A stretch of 64,000 nt of DNA. Source: Candidatus Zhuqueibacterota bacterium (GTDB lineage: Bacteria > Zhuqueibacterota > Zhuqueibacteria > Oceanimicrobiales > Oceanimicrobiaceae). The stretch lies in NCBI GenBank assembly GCA_029262005.1, contig JAJDAG010000022.1:16411-80410 (forward strand). Reading direction: 5' to 3'. This document shows positions 30,039-38,929 of the stretch, piece by piece (position 1 is the first letter of the stretch; each line of letters starts with the position of its first letter). The notes beneath the pieces are model-generated. The model was not told the origin of the DNA and made no database searches. It saw only the letters and a program-made list of their open reading frames with translations. The position numbers and the translations under genes were made by a program.

Positions 30039-30722
30039 GGCTCTGTATCGTTTTGTGTGGGTAAGTTTGCAAGAGATAGAAAGCCACGGATTGGCACGGG
30101 TGAGAACTCTGATAGAATGAACTTAAAATTGCTAAAGACTCCACCCTGCAAAAGGAGCCGCAATCACTCAATGAGTTAAAAAGTAGAGGGAATTAAAGTA
30201 GTATCATGAATCAATTTCGACAACGAAACATTCGAATTCAAACGGTTTGTTTCTGAGCCTGAATAAAGTATAAATCCAGAATGATTTTGCTGTAATGTTT
30301 TATATTTACGACACTTAGGCATTTAGCCAAACCCAAAGTCAGTTTTTTTAACGCGGAGAACACAAAGGACGCAGAGTTAAAAATACTTAAATTTTAAAGA
30401 ATGTTTAACCTTACAGAGTATGGCCGGATTAAGTCATAATTTAAAGTCAAAAACCATGCATCCGGTTGTCACTCAGGGGGCGTCCGTTCGCTAAAGCTAA
30501 CTGCTGTTAATTAAAAAGATTCCTCCTGAATGACAAAGGCGCTGTGAATTAAGCAGGATAGTATCTTTACTTTTTTTTTACTCTGCGAACTCAGCGTATT
30601 CTGCGGTTTATAAAAAATTCAAGTTAGCAAAAATCGGTGTTTCATCTGTGGAAATTCGTGAGAAATACTTATTTTGACGCATGATTGATAACAACTGTAC
30701 CCACACAGATCAACATAGAACC
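30039..30722. mobile_element. MITE-like non-autonomous element, copy 2 (684 bp)
   Basis: This is the second copy of the element at 645-1326, in the same orientation. The 25-bp terminal inverted repeats start GGCTCT at 30039 and GGTTCT (minus strand) at 30722, with the same TGTGTGGGTA core at 30054-30063 and 30698-30707. The flanks are a perfect 8-bp duplication, TAAAAAGT at 30031-30038 and 30723-30730, so this insertion looks younger than copy 1. The internal inverted repeats are kept, although the copy differs at about one base in ten. No ORF is present. Confidence 0.88.
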
Positions 30723-30804
30723 TAAAAAGTTTTCGATTATAGAACAAACCGAAATTGCTAACATATTTAGGCCTTAGTGGTTCTATGCATAACGCGAGAG
30801 AACC

Positions 30805-33195
30805 TTACAAGGCGCTGCCACTTTCTACAAAGCGTGCGAATTCAAGAATGGCCTGCAACTGACCTTTGCCGTGAATCCCTGCCTCTTCCAGTACCTTGTG
30901 CGCTTTGCCGCTGCCAAGATAATGGCCGGCACGAAAAGGGTGCAAAGTACGGTCAAGTCCTTCATTGGAACGCACCCACCGATACATGGTTGGTAACGTA
31001 AAGTCTGTAATTCCCATAGCCTGGAAACGCAATTTCTCTGGGAAAATCTGCTCCTGCTGAACCCGACTCAATCGATTAAATAGCTCGGCGCTGGCAACGT
31101 AAAAAACATTGAGATTAAGTCCCAATTCATCCAACTTGGGCAACACTTCCTGAACAAAAATAGTCGCCACGCCATTTCCCTGCAAAACCAGCGTACCGCT
31201 TTGTTTCTGTGCAGAATTGTCAGCACGCCGAATAGCATAGATACCATTGGCTGCGGCACTGGCCGGTGGCAGACCCAGTGCTTCTCTATCTATCAGGACA
31301 TCCGGAGGGCGTGTTACAAAAGGAGAAAGAATTGCCGGACGTGCTTTCAACCCCGCAGCTACGAGCGGCCAAACTTCCTGTCCATCCCAGGGGGTAAGCG
31401 TTATAAATACACCTTGGGGAAAATTCTCCTGCAACAGTTGTAAAACCTGCGGATCGGCATGAGTCGGACCGTCTTCACCGGTTTTGGGGCCTGCATGTGC
31501 ATTGATCATAATCCAGGTATTGTACGGCCCGGACTCGGATTTTGCCTGTTGGCCTATGCCATGCAAGCGGGCTGCCACATGCTCAAGCGCCCCAATAAAA
31601 GCACCATAGGAAGAAGTTACGCCAATATGATTACCAAAACTTGAAACACCACTCATAAATGCCCCCATGGCATCTTCACAAATTCCGCCCACAGCAATAA
31701 TTCGCGTCTTGGGATTTGTTACTGTATTAAACAGTCCCTCATCAAAGCCTTTGTTCAAATTAAGCACGCTGGTTGAGCCAAGCAAATCCGCCGCAGAACC
31801 GATAAAGGCGCCATTTGTTTTCCTGTTCAAATAATTGAGTATATCTCCCAAAACAGCCCGAAGCGTAACTTTATCCCCAGGTAGCAGTGCCAGCTCTTTC
31901 GGGACTGAATCCGGGGCCAACAAGTCATCCTTATATAGGTCGCTCAACTCAGGGGCATCACTTCGCAGCACAAGACGCCTGTCACTCTGCCTGGCTTGAG
32001 CGTCGGAAACCTGATTCGCAGCAAACGAACACATTTCAGTTGCCTTTTCCAGCGCATGGCGTATTGTCATCAATGTCTCAAAATAAATCCTCTCGATATT
32101 TTCAGGCTCATTAGCGCCTGAAAACCGTGGCACCTTAACATCAAAAGCGTTTTCAAATTCTCGACAAACTTCATAATAACCATCTGAGCAAAAAGCATGG
32201 CCGGCCCCATGAGATTTTTTTCCCTCTATGCCGTATTGCCATCCTTTTACCGTGCGATAAACAATTGCAGTCGGCTGCCTGGTCTCAAGCGAAAGCGCCA
32301 GCTCCTGAGCAGCCAGAATTTTGGTGAAATCACTCCCGTTGGAAACATAAATCACGTTCCAATCGTGACAGTAACAAAGTTCGACAGGGTCCCACTGCAC
32401 ATAATCCCCAGGTTCATTGCGTTCTCTACAAACTTTGTCAGAGTCAATGGATGATTGATTCCAATCAATATGCATGATTACATTATGCAACCTGGCAGAA
32501 GCCGCTGCCGCAAGTGCCTCATGTACCCGGCCGGGAGTCATACCACCTTCTCCTTCAAGAATATGGATTTTAGGACATGCCGCGCCATAGGAGTCAACGG
32601 CAGCCATAGCAAGTCCGAGTGCAGCAGGCACACCAACACCGCTGGGTCCGGTAGCAATTCGCACAAAGGGCGTGCCCGGGGTTGGATGACCATCAAGCGT
32701 CTTGGCATTCAGCTTATTGAAAATGGAGGTTTCATTTGTAGGATTTCGACGAAAGCCAAGCAGATCTTCAAGCCTGAGTTGCATTTCCTGCACTGGGAGA
32801 AGGTCTTTTTTTCCAATTCGAACAAGCTCATTCCGCAACGCCCACATGGCGTACAGGCCCATAGCCTTGTGGCCGGCTGCGTAAACAAGCAGATCTGAAT
32901 CGCTGGCATCCGGGTTTGAAAAATCATAACTCATGGTTTCGTAAAGCAACGCCTCAACAATTCTACCTGAAGAAACACTGCCACCGGGATGACCTGATGT
33001 GGGTACAAAATTAAACAACATTGCACACATAGTCCGATAAGCCAAATCAACGCGCTCCAGATAAGCCTTCCTGGCGGGCTCCAACAAAGGCACAGCACTT
33101 TTTAGTACTTCGTCAATATCAAAAAAAACAGCCCGCTTTGGACCAAATTTCAGATTACCAGGCTTAGCTGGAGCAGTGCTCAATACCTTGCTCAT
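30805..33195 (-). CDS. Transketolase-like thiamine diphosphate enzyme
   Basis: This 796-residue protein holds the full transketolase layout: the N-terminal ThDP-binding domain (SGHPGGSVSSGRI, GPSGVGVPAALGLAMAA, and the ThDP/metal motif GEGGMTPGRVHEAL closing on DWN), then the pyrimidine-binding domain (GEDGPTHADPQVLQLL) and a C-terminal domain. The metal motif has Glu where most have Asp (GDG). It is longer than usual transketolases (about 660) by an N-terminal leader and inserts. It could act in the pentose phosphate pathway or on related ketoses. It stands alone on the minus strand, divergent from the symporter gene at 33567. Confidence 0.85.
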   Translation of the reverse strand: MSKVLSTAPAKPGNLKFGPKRAVFFDIDEVLKSAVPLLEPARKAYLERVDLAYRTMCAMLFNFVPTSGHPGGSVSSGRIVEALLYETMSYDFSNPDASDSDLLVYAAGHKAMGLYAMWALRNELVRIGKKDLLPVQEMQLRLEDLLGFRRNPTNETSIFNKLNAKTLDGHPTPGTPFVRIATGPSGVGVPAALGLAMAAVDSYGAACPKIHILEGEGGMTPGRVHEALAAAASARLHNVIMHIDWNQSSIDSDKVCRERNEPGDYVQWDPVELCYCHDWNVIYVSNGSDFTKILAAQELALSLETRQPTAIVYRTVKGWQYGIEGKKSHGAGHAFCSDGYYEVCREFENAFDVKVPRFSGANEPENIERIYFETLMTIRHALEKATEMCSFAANQVSDAQARQSDRRLVLRSDAPELSDLYKDDLLAPDSVPKELALLPGDKVTLRAVLGDILNYLNRKTNGAFIGSAADLLGSTSVLNLNKGFDEGLFNTVTNPKTRIIAVGGICEDAMGAFMSGVSSFGNHIGVTSSYGAFIGALEHVAARLHGIGQQAKSESGPYNTWIMINAHAGPKTGEDGPTHADPQVLQLLQENFPQGVFITLTPWDGQEVWPLVAAGLKARPAILSPFVTRPPDVLIDREALGLPPASAAANGIYAIRRADNSAQKQSGTLVLQGNGVATIFVQEVLPKLDELGLNLNVFYVASAELFNRLSRVQQEQIFPEKLRFQAMGITDFTLPTMYRWVRSNEGLDRTLHPFRAGHYLGSGKAHKVLEEAGIHGKGQLQAILEFARFVESGSAL

Positions 33196-33566
33196 ATTAG
33201 TTTCTCCATGATTTATACCAATAAAGTCAACAACTTATCCCCTGAAGGACAAATAGCAGCCCTTGCCGAAGAGCAATGATTAGGCCACACCAAAACGCAT
33301 TTTCAGACGAAACAACATACGGCCTAAGCCATTTATTTACAAGAAAAATTTCGTGAGTTGCGTCTTAAACTAATAGCACTCAGCGTTCCTGAAGTTAAGA
33401 ACCGTTATCGTTACCGAGAAGCTTTTATTGATCAGCTTGAAATTGTCTCAATTTAAAGATGAAAGTGCATGCCCTTGGGCCCTTTTCACTTTACTTATTA
33501 ATTAAGTTTTATTAACTTGTACCTCTTCAAACCAAATGCCTGCCACAAATCAATTACGGAGGGACA
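33196..33566. other. Divergent intergenic region
   Basis: About 370 bp of AT-rich DNA between two divergent genes, so it should hold both promoters. No clear -35/-10 pair or operator stands out. A short imperfect hairpin (AAAGTG / CACTTT arms around a CCCTTGGGCCC core) lies near 33463-33493. Confidence 0.4.
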
Positions 33567-34862
33567 ATGAAGCTGAAATTACATTGGCAAATAATCATTG
33601 GAATGGTACTGGGCCTCATATTTGGCATCGTAGCCGCCTATGCCGGTTGGGGGCAATTCACGACCGAATGGATAGCCCCAATTGGAATAATCTTCATGAA
33701 TCTCCTGAAGGTCATTGCCATTCCCCTAGTTCTGGGTTCACTGATATCCGGCGTTGCCTCTCTTTCTGATCTAAAAAAGCTTTCCAGAATCGGAGGTAAA
33801 ACCATAGCAATTTACATTACCACAACCGCTATATCAGTTACCATTGGGCTGATTGCTGTGAACGTTTTAAAGCCGGGAAACAGTGTGCCGGTGGATATGC
33901 GCACCAAATTGCAATCAACATACCAGAAAGACGTTACACAAAAAGAAACTGCGGCGCAGGCAGCCAAAGAACGCGGACCGTTGCAACCACTCGTTGACAT
34001 GATTCCATCAAACATCACCAGCGCTGCCGGCAGCAATAGCAATATGTTGCAAGTAGTTTTTTTCGCGATCTTTATTGGCATCGCAGTCATTCAGGTTCCA
34101 GCAAAGCAAGCGGCTCCTTTTTTGAAATTTTTCAATGGTCTCAATGATGTCGTTATCAGAATGGTAGACAACATTATGCTGCTGGCGCCCTATGGTGTTT
34201 TCGCTCTTTTGGCCAACACGATAAACCTTGTCGCCAAGGACAACATGGCCCAGGTAGGGGAATTGTTGGGAGCACTGGGCTTTTACTGCATCACAGTGGT
34301 GATGGGATTATTAGTACAAATGCTCATTGTCTACCCGGCACTGCTTACCTTTTTTAGCCCTGTTCGGCTGACAACTTTTCTCAAAGCACTTGGGCCGGCA
34401 CAACTACTGGCCTTCTCTACCAGCTCCAGCGCAGCAACGCTGCCTGTAACCATGGAACGCTGTGAAAAAAATCTTGGCCTATCCGAAGAAGTTTCTTCCT
34501 TTGTTCTGCCGCTGGGAGCAACCATTAATATGGATGGAACGGCGCTCTATCAGGCTGTTGCCGCCGTATTTATTGCACAGACACTCGGATTACAACTCGG
34601 GATTGGCGCCCAGCTAACAATCATATTCACTGCCGTCCTCGCATCGATCGGTACTGCAGCCGTGCCCGGTGCCGGCATTATCATGCTGGTTATCATTCTT
34701 GAAGCCATTAGTGTACCTAGCGCAGGCATTGCGCTAATTCTCGGTGTTGACCGCATCCTGGACATGTGCAGAACAGTGACAAATGTCACGGGTGACGCAA
34801 CCGTTGCAACAGTAGTAGCAGCAACTGAAGGACAACTCGGAGAAGTGCACATCGACGAATAA
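33567..34862 (+). CDS. Dicarboxylate/amino-acid:cation symporter (DAACS)
   Basis: This 431-residue membrane protein of the glutamate/aspartate/C4-dicarboxylate carrier family has the serine-rich reentrant loop STSSSAATLPVT, the NMDGTALYQ motif in TM7, and AAVPGAGIIM in the second reentrant loop, followed by VDRILDMCRTVTNVTGDA in TM8. These are the substrate and sodium sites of GltPh-type carriers, all intact. It imports an acidic amino acid or dicarboxylate with sodium or protons. GGAGGG lies directly before ATG 33567. There is no partner gene. Confidence 0.93.
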   Translation: MKLKLHWQIIIGMVLGLIFGIVAAYAGWGQFTTEWIAPIGIIFMNLLKVIAIPLVLGSLISGVASLSDLKKLSRIGGKTIAIYITTTAISVTIGLIAVNVLKPGNSVPVDMRTKLQSTYQKDVTQKETAAQAAKERGPLQPLVDMIPSNITSAAGSNSNMLQVVFFAIFIGIAVIQVPAKQAAPFLKFFNGLNDVVIRMVDNIMLLAPYGVFALLANTINLVAKDNMAQVGELLGALGFYCITVVMGLLVQMLIVYPALLTFFSPVRLTTFLKALGPAQLLAFSTSSSAATLPVTMERCEKNLGLSEEVSSFVLPLGATINMDGTALYQAVAAVFIAQTLGLQLGIGAQLTIIFTAVLASIGTAAVPGAGIIMLVIILEAISVPSAGIALILGVDRILDMCRTVTNVTGDATVATVVAATEGQLGEVHIDE

Positions 34863-35628
34863 AGCGCAAGGATAAGCATGGGAAACAAGCAGACAAGCGA
34901 TAGAGTAATAATTTCACACGGCGGCATTCGCAAAATATATCCTGGCAATAATGTGAAAAAAGTATACAACCACACAAGGAACACCCAACATATAGTCCCT
35001 CCATAACACTTTCCACACAACACGGGACGGAATGTGGATAACTTGTGATTAACACCTGCAATTATTCAAACCATTAACTCTGCTTTATCACTTCAAATTT
35101 TGCGAATACTCAGCCAAAAACTACACCACGCTCAACACAGCAATCAAAACACTAAATACAGTCATTAATAAACAATAGCTTAGCCTGAATTAGCGTCAAA
35201 CAAAGGACAAAATCAACTCACTTTATTTTATTGAACTTAGCAGTGATTTGAGGGTGAAAAGGCTTAATAAACCAAGCATCAAACTTATCCACAAAAAGCA
35301 ATCAATAGTGTGGATAACTTGTTGAGTCACACCAATATTTGAGCAACTTCCGGAAATTCCGTCAGCGACATGGCGCTAACTATTTCTAAATGGGGGAGCA
35401 AGCACAGGAATAAACACCCGGCAAAGAGGTGCGTACTAGCAACATAGTTTCCGGATGATCTGTTTAGCCGTACAACAACTATGAATATATTTCCCTAGTT
35501 TGGCTGAATGCAAATGAACCACCTCACAGGACATCAATTCGGTTTCATTAAAATTCTCAGCCAAATAACTGTTGACTTTTGACCCCATTTTGATTAAATA
35601 TGATGACTCCTTTGAGCTAAATGACCGC
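34863..35628. other. AT-rich gene-free stretch with a DnaA-box cluster (possible replication origin)
   Basis: No credible gene lies in these 766 bp. Three perfect 9-bp DnaA boxes (TTATCCACA or its complement) fall within 285 bp: 35033-35041 on the minus strand, 35285-35293 on the plus strand and 35309-35317 on the minus strand. The two minus-strand boxes share the longer TGTGGATAACTTGT. A 7/9 match lies near 35009. AT-rich tracts that could unwind lie between them (35080-35280). A chance match to a given 9-mer on either strand is expected about once per 130 kb, so the cluster is unlikely to be accidental. It could be oriC or a DnaA-titrating or DnaA-regulated site. No dnaA, dnaN or gidA gene is in view. 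Confidence 0.55.
35572..35600 (+). promoter_or_regulatory. Possible promoter of the FtsB-like operon
   Basis: TTGACT at 35572-35577 and TAAATA at 35595-35600 are 17 bp apart, 28 bp before ATG 35629. The spacing is ideal and the -10 match moderate. Confidence 0.35.
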
Positions 35629-35925
35629 ATGAAAACAAAGAAAACCTACAAAATGCAATTCATCGCCTTTGCCATATTATTGGCTCTTGGCTTTTTAAGC
35701 TTTTGGGGAGAGCACAACTTCTACAAGCTCTTCGTCATAGAAAAACAAAAAACGTCTATTCAGGCCAAAATTGACACCAGCCAGGCAATCCGGGAGCAAC
35801 TGAACATAGAAGCGGAAAGACTTAAAACCGACCCTGCGTATATAGAGCAAGTTGCTCGCGAGCAATTCAAAATGGCGAAAAGCGGGGAAAAGATTTACAT
35901 TTTAAAAGACAAGGATAGTCAGTGA
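35629..35925 (+). CDS. FtsB/DivIC-like septum formation protein
   Basis: This 98-residue protein has one membrane helix near the N-terminus (about 10-26), a coiled coil (about 35-68) and the family C-terminal pattern RLKTDPAYIEQVAREQFKMAKSGEKIY, typical of FtsB/DivIC. It would join the divisome by its coiled coil, bridging FtsL- and FtsQ-like partners. ATG 35629 is preferred to a TTG at 35572 because the latter lies in the promoter region. It overlaps the DUF502 gene by 4 bp (GTGA). Confidence 0.82.
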   Translation: MKTKKTYKMQFIAFAILLALGFLSFWGEHNFYKLFVIEKQKTSIQAKIDTSQAIREQLNIEAERLKTDPAYIEQVAREQFKMAKSGEKIYILKDKDSQ

Positions 35926-36590
35926 CCCCAACGTTAATACCAAAAGGCGGTATCGGCAGAAGAATCCGCACTTATTTTCTGACTGGGCTGCTCGTGCTTG
36001 TTCCTTTGGTTCTCACCGCCTACATTATTTGGAACCTCTTCCTGGCGATAGATGGGATCCTTCAGGGAATAATGTATAACCTTATTCTCGACAGACTTGG
36101 CTCAGGCTTCATAAAAAAACAGATTCCCGGTATTGGCTTCACAGCACTTGTCTTGCTTATCATTATTACTGGTGCAATAGCACACAATTATGTGGGCCGC
36201 AAATTCGTGTCCTTCGGGGAAAACCTCGTAGCACGAATTCCACTGATAAATCGTGTATATGGTGCAATTAAACAAATTAGTCATGCGTTCTTTTCCTCTC
36301 AAAGAGAAGTATTCAAGAAAGTCATTCTTTTTGAATACCCCAGAAAAGGCATTTACTCGATCGGTTTTTACACCCAAGACACCAAAGGCCTGGTGCAGGA
36401 ATCACTTGACGATGATGTCGTCAGTATTTTTCTGCCTACTACACCGAACCCAACATCAGGTTTTTTGTTGTTTGTGCCAAAGACAGAGATTATCGAATTA
36501 GATTTGACCATTGAGGAAGCACTCAAACTAATCATATCCGGGGGTGCAATTGTGCCAAACGACAAAAATAGAAAGGCCAGTTCCACTTAA
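35922..36590 (+). CDS. DUF502-family membrane protein
   Basis: The 222-residue inner-membrane protein has two N-terminal hydrophobic segments (about 16-40 and 68-85), then a soluble beta-rich domain with PTTPNPTSGFLLFVPK and TIEEALKLIISGG. These are the conserved signatures of DUF502. No biochemical role is established for the family. The start is GTG at 35922, overlapping the stop of the FtsB-like gene, so the two are translated together. A link to cell division is suggested only by this pairing. Confidence 0.85.
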   Translation: MTPTLIPKGGIGRRIRTYFLTGLLVLVPLVLTAYIIWNLFLAIDGILQGIMYNLILDRLGSGFIKKQIPGIGFTALVLLIIITGAIAHNYVGRKFVSFGENLVARIPLINRVYGAIKQISHAFFSSQREVFKKVILFEYPRKGIYSIGFYTQDTKGLVQESLDDDVVSIFLPTTPNPTSGFLLFVPKTEIIELDLTIEEALKLIISGGAIVPNDKNRKASST

Positions 36591-36611
36591 ACTGTCCGGG
36601 CTTGGCACTTA

Positions 36612-38492
36612 ATGAGCTACGGCTTAAAAGAATATTCGATTGTAACCATTTTCCTGCTGCTTACTCCAAATGAAGCAAGTCTGCAGGTACTAAACAATTT
36701 TACCCAAAGCCCAATATTCCCAAAGCAAACGTCTTTGTTGTTCAGTCGGCATCTAAATATTTTACAATGGGAATATTTTCTTCAATATCAGAAGAAGTTT
36801 GGTAACAAATTGACGCTGGATATGAGAGAGAACCTTCGCTCAACACTGCAACAAGTCCAAACCAGAGATCTCTGGAAAGACGAGCATTCGCTCAGCATCA
36901 TGCTAGATTACCGTATTTCTCAAAGATGGCGGTTGAAACCGACTTTTTCTTCGCAATTACTGTCGGACCAACTTGCAGGCTTTGACAATGATGTCACATT
37001 CAATGCCGGCGGCATCGGCTTTAGCTATCGCCCGGACATTAACATTGAACTAACATCTACTGCGACAGCCAAGCAGCAATCGCAACTGGAACAAAAGGAC
37101 AGCGGTTACGGTCTGTCTGCGAGCGGGCAAGTTAGCGACTTTGACTACCACGGCTATCGCAATAATCTGTTTGTGTCAGGGCAACAGGATTTTTTCCCTC
37201 AACGCCATAACTCAGACCTTTCACTGCGCTACAGCATTCAGCGACAATTTTATCAAACAACTGGCGACACACTTACCATTTTTGTTAACCGTCTTCGGCG
37301 AGATAGTTTTGACTCAGACAATGCCGGTGTTTTTGTCAGAAACCTTTCGCAAACGCATCAGGGTGCAGAAAACCGACTCAGCTATCGCATGAACTCGAAC
37401 TCTGTCTTCTTCATGAAAAATGTTCTTCTGGCAAATACATTTCGAGTCAACAACATTAATGACGATTCGAGTCAGGTAAGAAAGGATGATGCAGGGTTTG
37501 AATCCAGGCACGAAATGAGCCTCAGTACAACGACAGAACATTGGCTTGCCAGCATTGGCTGGCACCACAGATTACGTACCAGAGATGACAACAAGGCCAG
37601 AGAAGCCAAGCCAGACCCATTTGGACGATTTCCAACCGTTGGTTTTAATACCGAAGATATTCTTGTTGGACTAAACGTGCGTAGCGGCTTGAAAATAACT
37701 CAAAGCGATTCTATTGGGCTCTACACCGCAGTGGCAAAATTTCAGTATGACACGTCAGATACGACAAATCCAAACGATCATGACCAGCTAAGATGGCAAG
37801 GAACGCTCACACACACACACCGCTTTTCACAGGCTCTACTCCTAAAGTGGCATATGAGCATTTTTCTAAATCATTTTGTTTTCATTTCACGTAAATTCAG
37901 CAGTGGCAACAACTGGGAGCGCCATTTCCAACTCTCACCGGAAATAATCTATATACCGAGCAAACACTTCTATTTCAGGCAACAATTCCTGATAAGGGCA
38001 AAATATCAAACATATGATTTTGATGAGGCACAAAGCAGCAATCGCAACATCGTAAACAGACAGTTCATAGCTAAGAACAGCAGTCGTTACCATTTTTGCA
38101 GCTCAAGCCAGATGGAATTAAACATGAATTTGGAACTGGCCGAGCAAGGTAGGTTGTTTTATGAGCTGTGGCGGCAGAGACTGGCACTGTCCTGGCGCAA
38201 CCTTGAATTGCAAGTTATCTACCGGCAGCGACTGGGCGCAGGTTGGCAAATCACTTCCGGAGGTAATTTTTTTAAACAGACCCGCTGGGAACATCGCCAG
38301 GATTCGGAAGGAGACCTAACCAGGGTTGTCAAAGAGGAACATACGAATTTCGGTCCCATTTGGGAGGTGAAGTATCGCCCAACCAACGCGTTGGAAGTTC
38401 TTTTCGCCGGAAATATTCAGATCACAAATTCATCACTGACCAATACAGAGAGTATCAGGAATCTCGATCTGACTCTTCACTGGTTCTTATAA
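36612..38492 (+). CDS. Putative outer-membrane beta-barrel protein, unrecognised
   Basis: I do not recognise this 626-residue family. A short hydrophobic N-terminus (about 8-20) could be a signal. The rest is a regular series of alternating amphipathic strands rich in Tyr, Phe, Arg and Gln (for example SLSIMLDYRISQRWRLKPTF and HSDLSLRYSIQRQFY), closing with NLDLTLHWFL whose last residues Phe-Leu fit a barrel end. No catalytic motif is visible. It follows the DUF502 gene by 21 bp and precedes the RsbW-like kinase gene by 14 bp, so these genes are probably one transcript. Confidence 0.7.
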   Translation: MSYGLKEYSIVTIFLLLTPNEASLQVLNNFTQSPIFPKQTSLLFSRHLNILQWEYFLQYQKKFGNKLTLDMRENLRSTLQQVQTRDLWKDEHSLSIMLDYRISQRWRLKPTFSSQLLSDQLAGFDNDVTFNAGGIGFSYRPDINIELTSTATAKQQSQLEQKDSGYGLSASGQVSDFDYHGYRNNLFVSGQQDFFPQRHNSDLSLRYSIQRQFYQTTGDTLTIFVNRLRRDSFDSDNAGVFVRNLSQTHQGAENRLSYRMNSNSVFFMKNVLLANTFRVNNINDDSSQVRKDDAGFESRHEMSLSTTTEHWLASIGWHHRLRTRDDNKAREAKPDPFGRFPTVGFNTEDILVGLNVRSGLKITQSDSIGLYTAVAKFQYDTSDTTNPNDHDQLRWQGTLTHTHRFSQALLLKWHMSIFLNHFVFISRKFSSGNNWERHFQLSPEIIYIPSKHFYFRQQFLIRAKYQTYDFDEAQSSNRNIVNRQFIAKNSSRYHFCSSSQMELNMNLELAEQGRLFYELWRQRLALSWRNLELQVIYRQRLGAGWQITSGGNFFKQTRWEHRQDSEGDLTRVVKEEHTNFGPIWEVKYRPTNALEVLFAGNIQITNSSLTNTESIRNLDLTLHWFL

Positions 38493-38506
38493 TTGGTAGG
38501 ATTAAC

Positions 38507-38929
38507 GTGAGTGAAAAAAACACTATTAATACGAAAATCACAATTCCAAGTAGCCTAGATCAGATAGAAAACATTGAAAAACTGGCTGAGCAGGCAGCAA
38601 TAAAAGTGGGGTTCTCAGAGGAAGAGCAAGACAGTCTTGCTATCGCTGTCACTGAGGCTGTCAACAACGCCATTCTGCATGGAAACAAGCAAGACAAGAA
38701 CAAGCGTGTTCATATTAGCTTCGAACCAAAAGGAAAGACCCTTACTGTTCGAATTAAAGACGAAGGGAATGGATTTAACCCGAAAAACGTGAGTGATCCA
38801 CTTGCCCCTGAAAACCTTCTTAAAGAAAGCGGTAGGGGCATTTTTATTCTATCTACGCTGATGGACGAAATAACATACGACTTTACAGAATCAGGAACTG
38901 AAATCATCCTCGTTAAAGTTCGCAAATAG
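38507..38929 (+). CDS. RsbW-like anti-sigma kinase
   Basis: A stand-alone 140-residue GHKL kinase of the anti-sigma regulatory type, with N-box VTEAVNNAILHGNK, G1 box DEGNGFNP and G2 box GRGIFILSTLMDEI. Such proteins bind a sigma factor or an STAS antagonist and phosphorylate the antagonist. No partner gene is adjacent, but STAS and RsbT proteins occur at 3.3-6 kb. The start is GTG 38507, six bases after TAGG; an upstream in-frame ORF from 38360 overlaps the barrel gene and does not look like kinase. Its last 220 bp lie antisense to the open frame of the LysM gene. Confidence 0.85.
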   Translation: MSEKNTINTKITIPSSLDQIENIEKLAEQAAIKVGFSEEEQDSLAIAVTEAVNNAILHGNKQDKNKRVHISFEPKGKTLTVRIKDEGNGFNPKNVSDPLAPENLLKESGRGIFILSTLMDEITYDFTESGTEIILVKVRK

